A stretch of DNA of 18,943 nucleotides from Neolentinus lepideus HHB14362 ss-1 (lineage: Eukaryota > Basidiomycota > Agaricomycetes > Gloeophyllales > Gloeophyllaceae): assembly GCA_001632425.1 (NCBI GenBank), contig KV425627.1:75103-94045 (forward strand). Direction: 5' to 3'. The first letter of the stretch is position 1, and every line of letters begins with the position of its first letter. A program made the translations under genes and the position numbers. Below are positions 9,176 to 18,054 of this stretch, piece by piece. The notes under the pieces were generated by a model, which made no database searches, was not told where the DNA came from, and saw only the letters and a program-made list of their open reading frames with translations.

Positions 9176-10487
9176 TGATAGGCCCCATTGGCTTCTGACC
9201 CCAGAAAACATGATTTAGGGCGATTCTGCGTGCTTCGTGGGAATGGCAGCTTAGCGAATCAATAGTGCACTGTCAGTACTCTGTGCACTAGTGACCCTAC
9301 ACACCAGCAACAAGGCTCTCAGCTCCTCGGCACACTTAGGATGGCTCCTCGGTAGCCCAGTCAGCTGAATGTCATTCAGTCGAGTCAATGACATCTCAGC
9401 ATGTATTGCCTGACACTGTTACTGCAGTCTGAACCAAGGTGGTGTCTCAGGGTGCCTTTCCATATGGCGTACAGCCCGCCATAGCATCAGATCAGCGCTA
9501 GTTCTATTGGCATGACTTTCCTTATGCGTGCAGTGCGCATCGACACATGGTGCAACTACGGCTATCACGACACTGTGACACCATAAAGCGGCCCCACCCT
9601 TTATCCCTCTTTTGGCGGGATCATGCCAGCATCGGCAGCATAGCCTGCCACCAGATCATCAAGTAGGCACACTCTAACGCAAAGTCACAACACACCCAAC
9701 TGGCTCCCGACTGCAGAGCGGTGCGCATGCTAGACCTGGTCGCAAGGGGTACTGGTCGAGGATCGCATGTGGATTAGGAGCAAGGCAGTACAAGTTGTAT
9801 GGATGTGAGGCTGAGCAGAGGCATGACTCGCGGTAGTAGGTAGATAGAATCGGACATAGAGCAGTCGCTCTCTTGTATTTAAGACATTACTCTATTGTTT
9901 GTACAAAAAGTGATCTTCACCACACACTTCAGATTTCAGTCTCACATCAGAGTTTCTTTTAAGTCCATCTTGCGACTCACGTTTAGGTAGTCTTGCATAC
10001 CTCCAACTTCGCCCAGAGATAGCAACAGAGTATACCAGCGTAGCATCGCTGATCGTAAGCAAATCCTTACAAGTCCCTTTCTCTTAGACAGCTCCGCACG
10101 CTGTAACGTAGTACTAACCAGAGCCTATATACGTCTGAGTTAGAGATAGCAACTACAAGTAGCGCTCCCCTATAGAGCACCGAAGACCATACAGCGCTGA
10201 GTGGGAGGAGTCTCATATAGTGCCTACACAGCGCCGTGCACATAGCGCTACCTAGTGCATAGCGTCACCTTCCACCCTCAGACTGCTGCCAAGTAGCGAC
10301 TTGGCGCCAACCTCCCTTTAGCCCCAACTATACGTCTCCCCTACACCCATCCCCTCTGAACTATATTACCCTTCGTTACCCCGGGCCTTGCAGCCATCTG
10401 ACACCAAGGGTGTTGGTGTTTGCTTTGTGGTTGTGTCTTGCTTTAGGTCTCATTTCCGTGGGTTTTGTCATGTGTCTGTGCATATCA
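9176..10487 (+). mobile_element. LTR-like element, copy C (1312 bp), inserted in pol
   Basis: It starts TGATAGGCCC and ends GCATATCA and aligns with copies A and B end to end. The flanks are GTGC (9172-9175) and GCGC (10488-10491), a 4-bp target duplication with one CpG-type transition. Leaving out the insert and one 4-bp copy brings the upstream and downstream pol frames into register, which fixes the boundaries and shows it landed in a coding pol. TATTTAAG lies near 9873. It is younger than the gypsy insertion. Confidence 0.87.
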
Positions 10488-11579
10488 GCGCATCATCGCG
10501 TGTCTGACACGTGTTTGCACTGCCACCACGTGGTCTCTATTCTGACATTTGATGGGTCGAACGTTCCTGTTGATATCCCAGCAGCTAGATCATATTCCTT
10601 ATTGATTGGTCTGTCTTCTGATGACATCAATGATTGGATCAGCACCTATCAGCAAGATAATCATTACACGCATGTATTGGAACATCTCAATGATAATAGC
10701 ATCAAGAATAAATTTCAATTCCCTCAATACAGATTAGACACGAGTGGATTAATCTATTTTGAGGACTGGGAAGGCCATTCTCACCTTTGCATACCCGATT
10801 CTCGCAAATTGGAAATCCTGGATGAGGTACACAATTCGCAAACTGAGTCAGCGCACGGTGGCTACCATAAAACCTATCATTGTATTGCGGCTACATACTA
10901 TTGGCCGCATATGGCATGAGATATAAACAAATATGTGTACACCTGCGATATCTGTCAGAAGGCCAAACCTCACCGCCATGGTCTGGTTGGACTGCTCCAA
11001 ACTATTCCAATACCTTCTCAACATTTTGAAGTTGTATCAATGGATTTTATCCCGGACCTTCCAGAATCAGAAGGGTACAACAATATCCTGGTCATTGTCA
11101 ACAAGCTGACTAAATACGGAATCTTTGTGCCATGCACTACTAGTATAGATGAAGGTGCCACTGCTCAACTCTTTGTGAACAAAGTAATCTCTCAGTTTGG
11201 CATTCCCCGACAAGTTATCACTGACTCAGATAGATGGTGGGCTAATGATTTCTGGAAAGAGATATGCAAGCTAATGGGTATGAAATGAGCCTTGACAACT
11301 GCACATCACCCTCAGGCTGACAGACAAACAGAGGTATTAAATCAGGGTCTCAAAATCTCATTGTGATCTTTTGTGGGTCCCTCATGCTCTGATTGGTCAA
11401 AGTACCTAAGTTTGATAGCGCTATCCTATAATTCCACGCCACACATGGCAACTGGCTTCTCCCCTGCCTTTCTCCTTCAAGGGTATACTCCTATCACCAG
11501 ATCCACCTTGTGCCATGGTCCAGAAGCACTTCTGCTGATATGCTACATGCACAGACACATGGGGAATCCATACGCATGA
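10488..11579 (+). pseudogene. pol: pol, integrase domain
   Basis: Frame 0 continues pol after copy C with TGA stops at 10917, 11286, 11364 and 11577. The zinc-binding HHCC motif is visible: His residues in SAHGGYHKTYH (near 10850-10880) and Cys in CDIC (10944-10955). The catalytic core has Asp in VVSMDFIPDL (codon 11043), Asp in VITDSDRWW (codon 11223) and Glu in ADRQTEVLNQ (codon 11331). The second Asp and the Glu are 36 codons apart, i.e. DD35E. SYNSTPHMATGFSPAFLL follows, as usual for this family. After about 11535 the sequence shifts frame and fades, and no chromodomain or LTR-proximal C terminus is recognisable. Integrase would insert the cDNA copy into chromosomal DNA. Confidence 0.9.
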
Positions 11580-11688
11580 GACAGGTGCAAAGGTCAGTAG
11601 GTGATAAACAGAGAGAAAGTGATAGGCAGATGTGCTTGACCTCAGGGGCAAAACACCTAAACCTATGCTCTGATAGATAGATGGGGGA
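11580..11688 (+). other. Degraded 3' end of pol and polypurine tract
   Basis: A short open reading continues in another frame (for example RMRQVQRSVGDKQRESDRQM) and probably represents the integrase-to-C-terminus linker after a frameshift. The purine run AGATGGGGGA at 11679-11688 abuts TGTTGTCC and is the expected primer site for plus-strand DNA synthesis. Confidence 0.5.
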
Positions 11689-11990
11689 TGTTGTCCAACT
11701 AGTGTCAGAAGGGTAGAACAGCCTATGGATGCTTCACTAATATTTGTGGGGTTGAGGACTGAAGTCGTGCACACTGAGACACGGACACCACTTAGTAAGG
11801 TGGGAGGAAGGTGGACAAGATAGACTATGATCGTGGACACATGGGCCCTACTAAATGAAATGCATACTTGGACACTACTGAGGCTTCTTGCCTGAACCTA
11901 GCACGAAACCACTCGGGGCTGCTAGGGTCACTGAGGAACGTTCACAGACACTTGGGTCGCGGGTACTTCTCTGGCGAAGCAGGGACAACA
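11689..11990 (+). repeat. 302-bp LTR-like sequence
   Basis: It begins TGTTGTCC and ends GGACAACA, an 8-bp perfect inverted terminus, and is directly preceded by a polypurine tract. This is the standard anatomy of a 3' LTR. Its first bases resemble 1941-2030, but it does not match 3329-3531, the presumed 5' LTR end of the same element. TCCAC at 11991-11995 would be the downstream target duplication if the usual 5 bp applies; I cannot find a clean upstream partner. Confidence 0.55.
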
Positions 11991-12078
11991 TCCACTCATG
12001 TAATAGACTAGACTAGGCTTGGGTTAGCTTTACTGGTCAGGGAACGACTCACCGTGGACTAGTCAATGGAATAATTAG

Positions 12079-12373
12079 ACGAGCTGCCTTAGAGCACCAG
12101 AGACACTCTGAGAGTAAAAACATCTTTTTAGAGGTAAGCACTGAGTTGTACAGAATGAGACTAGAGGGAGAGAACCCACTACGAGCTAATGGGGGTACAA
12201 ACTTGTTCTCTCGCCCTTCTCCCTATCGCCTTTATCCTGTCTCCTTTGACGAGACTCCTTCACACCGCAAACCATCCCTAAGACTTTGCCTGTCACATTC
12301 ATACCCTTGACCCTGAATGTGTAAGTGCATCCTCCCGCCAATGACTCCTACACCCATCTGGTCCTGTCATTGG
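12079..12373 (+). repeat. Direct repeat R2 (partner at 1414-1709)
   Basis: This is the same-orientation partner of R1. It begins ACGAGCTGCC and ends CTGTCATTGG, after which the two copies diverge completely. No frame of useful length is present. The 88 bases to its left (11991-12078) hold nothing I recognise. Confidence 0.75.
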
Positions 12374-12756
12374 TTAGGTGCACTCGCGTCCACAATGCTC
12401 CTGAGGTGTCAAGGAAAGCTATGAGCCTCATGGCATATCCCCTGTGGTCTTAGCCTTGACCGTCCTTTCACATCCAGTAATGCACGCTACCAAACCGTCC
12501 ATAGTAGCGATGGGTCTTCAACTACCTTTTTTGCAAGCGCTTCCCTGGCCTGTCATTCCTGAAGGATAGGCCTCTACTTCATCTGTCGAGGGATCAGTGG
12601 TCTCCCATGTGCCTTTGCGATGCTTGCTACAACATGGGTAGTGAACTGCCTTGATGGTGTCTTGTGTGTTACTACCCATCGGCCCCACTGAGTCTGATGA
12701 CCTGATACCATCTCAGTCATTGGTATAGGATACTCGTCGACCTCTGATGTCCATGC
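12374..12756. other. Gene-poor stretch between R2 and the unknown pseudogene
   Basis: I see no credible gene here. An 87-codon open frame on the minus strand (12574-12837) has no recognisable motif and overlaps the plus-strand remnant. Confidence 0.4.
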
Positions 12757-14168
12757 ATGTTGAGCAGATATGTTCCACGTGACCCTGTCTGCAGGTTGTC
12801 CACAGATAGGCCTGATGTGCGATACCGTCCACCACACCTAGCTGTCCATATGTCCACAGATGCCTCATATCTGTCGCGGACAAGGGTAGCTTTAGTTTGT
12901 CAAAATGCTGTTTTCTCCAGGCAGGATCGTCTGGTGCGTATCACACTCCCCTGGACTATAATTCGAACTGTCCCCAGTTCTAGCGCAATGATCATCGAGG
13001 TGGATGTTGCACTATCCGAGTCAGCCCTCTGGGAGATACTTGAACATAAAAGCCACACTTGACCCCTTTGCAGAGAATATTCCACTCGACCCCAGTTTCT
13101 TTCTGGGAAGAAGATGGCCAGACTGATCCCTCCTAATCCTTGCCTACAGGAGTTGGACACCATCAAGCTAGTCTTAGATACTATGAACTTCATTCGTTGG
13201 AACTATCACTTAGAGAACTAGCACCGAGCAGTCCACAGTACCATTGAGCAACTGGTAAGCCATTGCCCTAGGACCCATGTCTGCCCAGTTGACCCATCCA
13301 ATTGGCGACCTCTAGCAGGACCATCTAAGAAATGCCCCTTCATGTATTGCATATGGGACTTGGACACTCATCCACAACTGTTTGGTTGAGTTCTTCGGTA
13401 GGGCTGAGTTCGAAGCGCACTTCCCTCCTCCTCAGACCGTGATGACTACAGACTCGCATGGGGAGGACCTGGACATCACTTCAACGCCCGCACCATCAGT
13501 ATCACCTTCCTTGGTGTCTGTCACGAGTGGTCCATTTGATGCCACGACTCCAGACCCCCTGGTACCAGTGTCCAATGATGTTTTACTTTCTTATGGCTTG
13601 CCCAAATTTCCTCCTGGCGCTTGTCTTGAGTGGGATGGACATAGCGAGTACCACCAAGACCAGTTTCCCTTGAGAACCTCCCACCTCTATTCAGGCCAGT
13701 TCGCCGGTTGGACTGAGGCTGTCATTATCGAGAAAGTTGAACAATTGGGTTACTGTCATATGGCCTTCGACTGTGACCCGGGGGCACTTCCAGTAAGCAT
13801 ATTTTTCCACTACCTTCGCGTGAGCGCCAAGTTCACATTAGAGTCGATCCTAGTGCACTCGATGCCACCAACTAGACCTCATCTGTCTCGCCCCTCGATG
13901 CGGATGGTCTGGTCCTTGCTGGCACTGTGCCATCCAAGGACCTTGTTGCCTCTTGTCCACAAGTCCATCCCCCAATTTCTATGATTCCACGTATACTCAC
14001 TCAATGCTTCTTAGGAATCGCTCCTCCGGTGGAGGCCCCAACTCGTGAACGCTGCCAGGAGGCCTTCCTCCTTCCCCGACATCTTCCCGAGACTGAGCCA
14101 CTACCCTCACATCCATCGGCAACCCAATTCTTCCTTCACGCTCGTGGTCCGTCCGCAGACCTGTATTG
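12757..14168 (+). pseudogene. Remnant of an unrecognised protein gene
   Basis: A coding-looking trail can be followed with frame changes: frame 1 from 12757 to about 13386, broken by TGA 13060 and TAG 13219; frame 2 from about 13382 to about 13845; then frame 1 again to 14168. I did not recognise the family. Visible features are a helical stretch (RWNYHLEN, TIEQLVSH), a phrase PSNWRPLAGPSKKCPF, a Ser/Thr/Pro-rich segment (13470-13560), and a globular-looking block near 13620-13850 (WDGHSEYHQDQFPLRT, FAGWTEAVIIEKVEQLGY). A Pro-rich tail ends it. It lies just inside the right 82-bp inverted arm, so it could be the internal gene of the element those arms delimit. It could also be a Gag-like remnant of another retroelement. 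Confidence 0.4.
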
Positions 14169-14262
14169 ACTGGGTACCGAGCTCCGGTTCACGTGTTCCT
14201 GTGTTTTTGTCCTTATGCGGGAACTAGCCGTAGTCCGCCGGGCACTAGATGAAATCGAAGAG

Positions 14263-14344
14263 CACCTAATGCTGTAGTATTAATGTATTACATGTCTAAT
14301 ATTTTAACAAACCCTTATGCAATACCCAGTAATGTTTTAAGTGT
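14263..14344 (-). repeat. Right arm of the 82-bp inverted repeat
   Basis: This is the partner of 1-82. It starts CACCTAATGCTG and ends TTTTAAGTGT, and one of the two differences is a CG/TG exchange. The short phrase TAATGTATTA occurs inside this arm and again just outside it (14345-14354), which might be a trace of the insertion site. Confidence 0.8.
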
Positions 14345-14905
14345 AATGTATTAATGCCCCGGGCTATGCCATACATTGCCCCGGAACCCGGGCTGGGTTT
14401 GAATTGGACTGCCCGGCACCCAGGCATCAAGATCTCAATCGGGTTTGGATGTCAAGTGTGGGAAAAAGGCTGCTATATTGGTGATAATAGCCTAGGACCT
14501 TGGTTCTGGCCCGGAAAAATGCGGAAAAATCGGAACAAATCAGAATATATTCCTGGACCCATTTGGGACCCCTCCAGTACTAAAAATAGATTGATATATA
14601 AATAGAATGCTGCAGAACAGGATTCAGCTGCCCATATAAATTCGCATAAAATGCCTAAAAATGCGGAAAAAATCAGGGTAGCTCCTGGGACCTGATGGGG
14701 TCTGATGGCATCATGATATTATGTAATCCTTTCATGATATCCATTCAGCTGCACATATAAAATGGGAAAAAATGCCTAAAAATGTGGAAAAAATCAGGGT
14801 AGTTGTTAGGACCCCTTGGGCCCAGATGCCATCATGATATTATGTAATCAACTACCTGATATGAACACCATTTGATGTTATACACCTCTGGAACCCATGT
14901 TTCAC
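14345..14905. other. AT-rich intergenic stretch
   Basis: There is no convincing gene. An open frame at 14354-14605 is composed of low-complexity sequence and runs into the repeats, so I do not call it. The stretch holds the tandem repeat described separately and may be the outer part of the left inverted arm, whose partner would lie beyond the right window edge. Confidence 0.5.
14622..14858 (+). repeat. Two-copy tandem repeat, 121-bp period
   Basis: ATTCAGCTGCCCATATAAA at 14622 recurs as ATTCAGCTGCACATATAAAA at 14743. Both units share AAAAATGYGGAAAAAATCAG and end with CATCATGATATTATGTAATC. A third, more diverged unit (GGAAAAATGCGGAAAAATCG) lies at about 14512. No coding content. Confidence 0.75.
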
Positions 14906-15765
14906 CCTCTTTCCACTGGTGTGGTCCATTTCTCTATCTGGATCACATTTGTCATGGTTGTAGCACCTCAGCCATTAGAGCTATAGATATGGGACTTGTC
15001 CCATCCATTTATATCAGCTACCAGCTATCTATGGGTACCAAAAACTACCAAAAGTATTTTTTCATGCACTGTGTTTAAAACACTTTTTCGTGTTTTCCCA
15101 CACTAGTACCTCACCACATAACTTGCCTTTTTTGGGAATATGGTCACCCAATATAGGGCTACAGGTTTACTTAAGACACCAAGAGATTCTGATGAGCAGG
15201 TGGCTACTTACCGCTTTTGGGTAGTAACCCCTCTGCAGCCTCTCCCCAGCTACCACTTTTGGTTCTGGTGGTCAATATCACTCCTCCTAGTGTATACTAG
15301 TGTATCAGAGTATACTCACTGAGTCTGGGACCATTTGGGCCATTATTCAGTGACCCAGTACTGATTGACCTCAAAATCATGCATTTATTGATACCCTACT
15401 ACAGCCAGTATACCTACTGCACTGGAAACATGCCATAATATAGCCTAGAGTATACCCATTTGACCCTAGATCCTATCTCAGTCACCCCACATACTGCCCA
15501 GTACCACATTGCACTGTCAACACCTTGTTCGGGTGCACACTAGTAGCTCACATGGCGGGCAAGCGAGGTGTCCTTTTTTGCAGAGGTGCAAAAAAAGGAC
15601 ACTATGTCCCTGTAGCTGTCCTGTCAGCTGGACCATCAGCAATTTCTGAAGCGCCGTGCCACCATTGCATCATGGCTGTCACAATATAGTCACATCACAC
15701 AAGTAAAAAAGTTACGAGTAATTCAGCCGCCAATATTCAATAGCTGAGGAAAACAAACCGGCATC
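14906..15765 (+). repeat. Left arm of a long inverted repeat (about 0.86 kb)
   Basis: The reverse complement of 18055-18943 matches this arm along its length. Identity is very high over 14906-15430 and lower over about 15440-15560. The outer limit may lie further left because the right arm is cut at 18943. The inner limit is judged from the last matching phrase (GGAAAACAA near 15748). The arm carries a small open frame (15140-15322) that recurs in the other arm, but nothing suggests it is translated. Confidence 0.9.
15568..15602. repeat. 35-bp hairpin in the left arm
   Basis: GTGTCCTTTTTTGCA is followed by a 4-base spacer (GAGG) and then TGCAAAAAAAGGACAC. The two sides are complementary except for one extra A. 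The structure could form a cruciform in DNA or a tight stem in RNA. It is repeated in the other arm at 18222-18256. Confidence 0.85.
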
Positions 15766-16017
15766 CAAATAGCTGGCTCCTTTGCATCCTCTCCGGGTTG
15801 CATTGCTACTTGGCTCCAGATAATATGTACAGAATACTTGCTGTATAAACATGGCTGAATTCTAGTGTCCCGGCATGCTGTATTAACTCGACCACTTGGC
15901 AACCAGCTATTGAACGCCATGGGTTCTTGGTGACAATCTGGAATAGTGCCTAGCACAAGCAAACACTCTAACACATAATGCGCCAGCCATGACTCTCCAT
16001 CTAGTATTCGGGTGCAG
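15766..16017. other. Core segment upstream of the cargo gene
   Basis: No clear exon is visible. An ATG at 15851 (ATGGCTGAATTC) is followed immediately by a stop. The promoter and possibly a 5' exon of the cargo gene should lie here. The minus-strand open frame 15723-16070 shows no motif. Confidence 0.35.
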
Positions 16018-16382
16018 ATGGCCTTTGCTTTGCCTGAGCCTTGTGAGTGTGTTGCATTCTCCCAAATCAATATCTCGTCCGTGAATGTCCTTGCTCATCT
16101 AAATTCTCAGGCTACATCATTGGGCCCTCTAATGTCTGCTGAACAAGCTGCTGCTCTGCCGCAGGTCCAGCAGCTATCCCTGGAGTTTGCAATGTACATT
16201 GAGCAGGTATTACACCAGGAAATCGAGAAAGTCCATCACCAGAATGCGCAGGAGCATCAGGAGATGGAGGCAGTGCATATGGCTCATGAGCAAGCACTAA
16301 GAGCGGAGTATGAGCAGTGTGAGCAGGTATACCACTCTGAGATAGATGCTCTCTGTGCACAGCTCCAGGTGACACAGCCAAG

Positions 16383-16436
16383 GTGAATAAACTGTTGCTG
16401 CATATCTTGAGAGCTGCTGTGCTGATTGTAATATAG
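16383..16436 (+). other. Predicted intron 1 (54 nt)
   Basis: It begins GTGAAT and ends TATAG, with CTGAT (a CTRAY branch-site match) ten bases before the AG. Removing it carries the frame past the TGA at 16384 into a sensible downstream stretch (FLSSTIPTPQG). The size suits basidiomycete introns. Confidence 0.6.
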
Positions 16437-17264
16437 TCATGCAACACGGTTCCTCTCGTCCACCATCCCAACTCCCCAAGGAAACCAGTTGACAGCGCTG
16501 GCAGATCATTTCCAAAATGACCCATTGATTTGACTCCCTACTCACTACCCAAACATCAGAAAGTCGCTCTCAACCCATCAAAGAATCACTGCCGAGTGTC
16601 CAAGGTGAAGAAGCCCACCACACAAAAGTATCGTGTCTGAAGCTCTGAATTACCTGGAGACCTTGGCGGACTTAAGGTGTGTCATGTGTAGATTGATTCA
16701 TGTTATCACTAAAAGTATGTTTAGAGGGCACTGTTCACACACATTTGGATCCTATGGAGGCTCGGGCATTACCAGGTCCCGCAGGTGCCACCCTCAGATG
16801 TTCTTCAGGACTTTTTTGTGCATTTCTCCAGTGAGCATGACCTAGTCGCTGTTGATGCTGCTGGGCTGCTGCTGGTTGATGCATCTATTGTAACAGTCCT
16901 TTCAAAATTCCGATTTGTGGGTCTGGGTGTTGCGGACCATCCTGCTGTTGTTGTTGAAGATGAAATGCTTCGCTTCATCCAGACGTTGATTGCAAGGTTT
17001 GGGTTTTTGTGCTGGTGTCCCAATCTACGAGACACACCATACTCCCTCTACAACTCAGCGTGTCACATAATCGCCATCAATACATTCAAGCAGGCCCTCC
17101 TTGCCGACACATATCGTCATTTGGTCCCTAATCTCTGCTACGCCTGTCTGTATGACCACTTCATTCACCATCTTCAGCTCAAGCGCTTCCTGAAGGAACA
17201 GAAGAGCCCAGGGAGTGTTTCTCAGTCAGAGGGGTGGGGTAAATCATACAAGAATCAGTTGCGA

Positions 17265-17316
17265 GTGAGTTATGCTTGGGTTACTTGACTACAACTTTAC
17301 TAAATGGACATCCCAG
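17265..17316 (+). other. Predicted intron 2 (52 nt)
   Basis: It starts with the consensus GTGAGT and ends CCCAG. Removing it, at codon phase 0, joins YKNQLR to LARAREKFAKAQ without a shift and bypasses the TGA at 17286. This is the best-supported splice event in the window. Confidence 0.7.
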
Positions 17317-18054
17317 CTTGCAAGAGCCAGGGAGAAGTTCGCCAAGGCACAAAGGCTCCCTCAACACTATATCAAGATCCTTGGCAATGTCAAGGCTACC
17401 TCAGATGATGAGTGGGATCATCAAACATTTGCCATTCCGCTCAGAGGCTGCTAATGTGTTGGTCTGCCAGTTCGATAAGCTCTGGAAGGATACAATGATC
17501 ATGGAGGGTGGCAGATGGCTGCTGCATAACAGACAGCTGCCAGTTGAACCAAGGGTCTCTGAAGGTCACCATATTCCAGTTGGTCTTCCTCTCGACTTCT
17601 TTGATCTGACATTCTACAACCAGCTTCTCCCTGCTTTCCACAAGAAGATTGCGGAGGAGTGCTTGGCATTCCCACTGAATCCATCTGATATTCTCAAGCT
17701 GCCTGGCTTGAATGCTGAGGCAATATCTGATATAGAACTCCTTGAATGCTGTGGGAGTGTTGTATTACCACGTTATGATGTTCCTGATGAGGATGTCAAG
17801 GAAGTGGAACTTGATGATGAGAGTGATGAGCATGACAATGACGATGAGATGGATGATGGACCGGTTGATGATAATGATGGAGATAGTGCTCGACGCCATG
17901 CCTTTGCTCACCTGGTTGAGCAGAACAGTAGATTGACAGAACTTTAGGCACACTTCTACATAGAATATGATAAATAAATAAATGTTGTGCAAGAGTACAT
18001 GGGATCAGTGTCATGCAGAGACTGAATTCAGTGCAGTGTCAGCTATTTGTACCT

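Larger units (their letters stand above)
3329..11990 (+). mobile_element. Degenerate Ty3/gypsy LTR retrotransposon with nested copy C
   Basis: The order is LTR end, primer-site-like sequence, gag, protease, reverse transcriptase, RNase H, integrase, polypurine tract, LTR. RNase H before integrase is the Ty3/gypsy order. All gag runs in one frame and all pol in another (a -1 shift), interrupted by stops, nearly all TGA. Copy C (9176-10487) splits pol between RNase H and integrase. No chromodomain or other integrase C-terminal domain was recognised after about 11580. The left LTR end (GTCGTAACA) and the right LTR (ending GGGACAACA) do not resemble each other, so the element may be chimeric or rearranged. 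It cannot be autonomous. Confidence 0.9.
16018..17947 (+). pseudogene. Spliced cargo gene: uncharacterised coiled-coil, acid-tailed fungal protein, frameshifted
   Basis: Coding sequence is traceable from ATG 16018 to TAG 17945-17947 across three exons. Exon 1 (to 16382) encodes an Ala/Gln-rich helix and a His/Glu-rich coiled coil (EIEKVHHQNAQEHQEMEAVH). Exon 2 (16437-17264) contains SEALNYLETLADLR, ILWRLGHYQ, DVLQDFFVHFSSEHDL and an Ile/Phe-rich helical region. Exon 3 (17317-17947) contains QHYIKILGNVKATSDDEWD, KHLPFRSEAANV, PVGLPLDFFDLTFYNQLL and an Asp/Glu-rich tail. From memory this resembles a repeated hypothetical protein of mushroom genomes with phrases such as LPFRS and GLPxDFYD; its function is unknown to me. 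Defects are TGA at 16531 and 16606 and frame changes near 16605-16630, 16725 and 17418. It is probably no longer functional, and an earlier start exon is possible. Confidence 0.6.

Noticed and set aside
11421..11840. 139-codon minus-strand frame
   Set aside because: It is antisense to the integrase end and crosses the polypurine tract and LTR boundary, with no motif.
15140..15322. 60-codon frame repeated at 18527-18709 on the other strand
   Set aside because: It is duplicated only because it lies in the inverted arms. It is short and without motif, so its conservation reflects the arms.
16112..16525. 137-codon minus-strand frame
   Set aside because: It is antisense to the coiled-coil exon, which explains the sense strand better together with the splice sites.
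17765..18014. Minus-strand frames rich in Ile or His
   Set aside because: They are the antisense of the GAT-rich acidic tail of the cargo gene.
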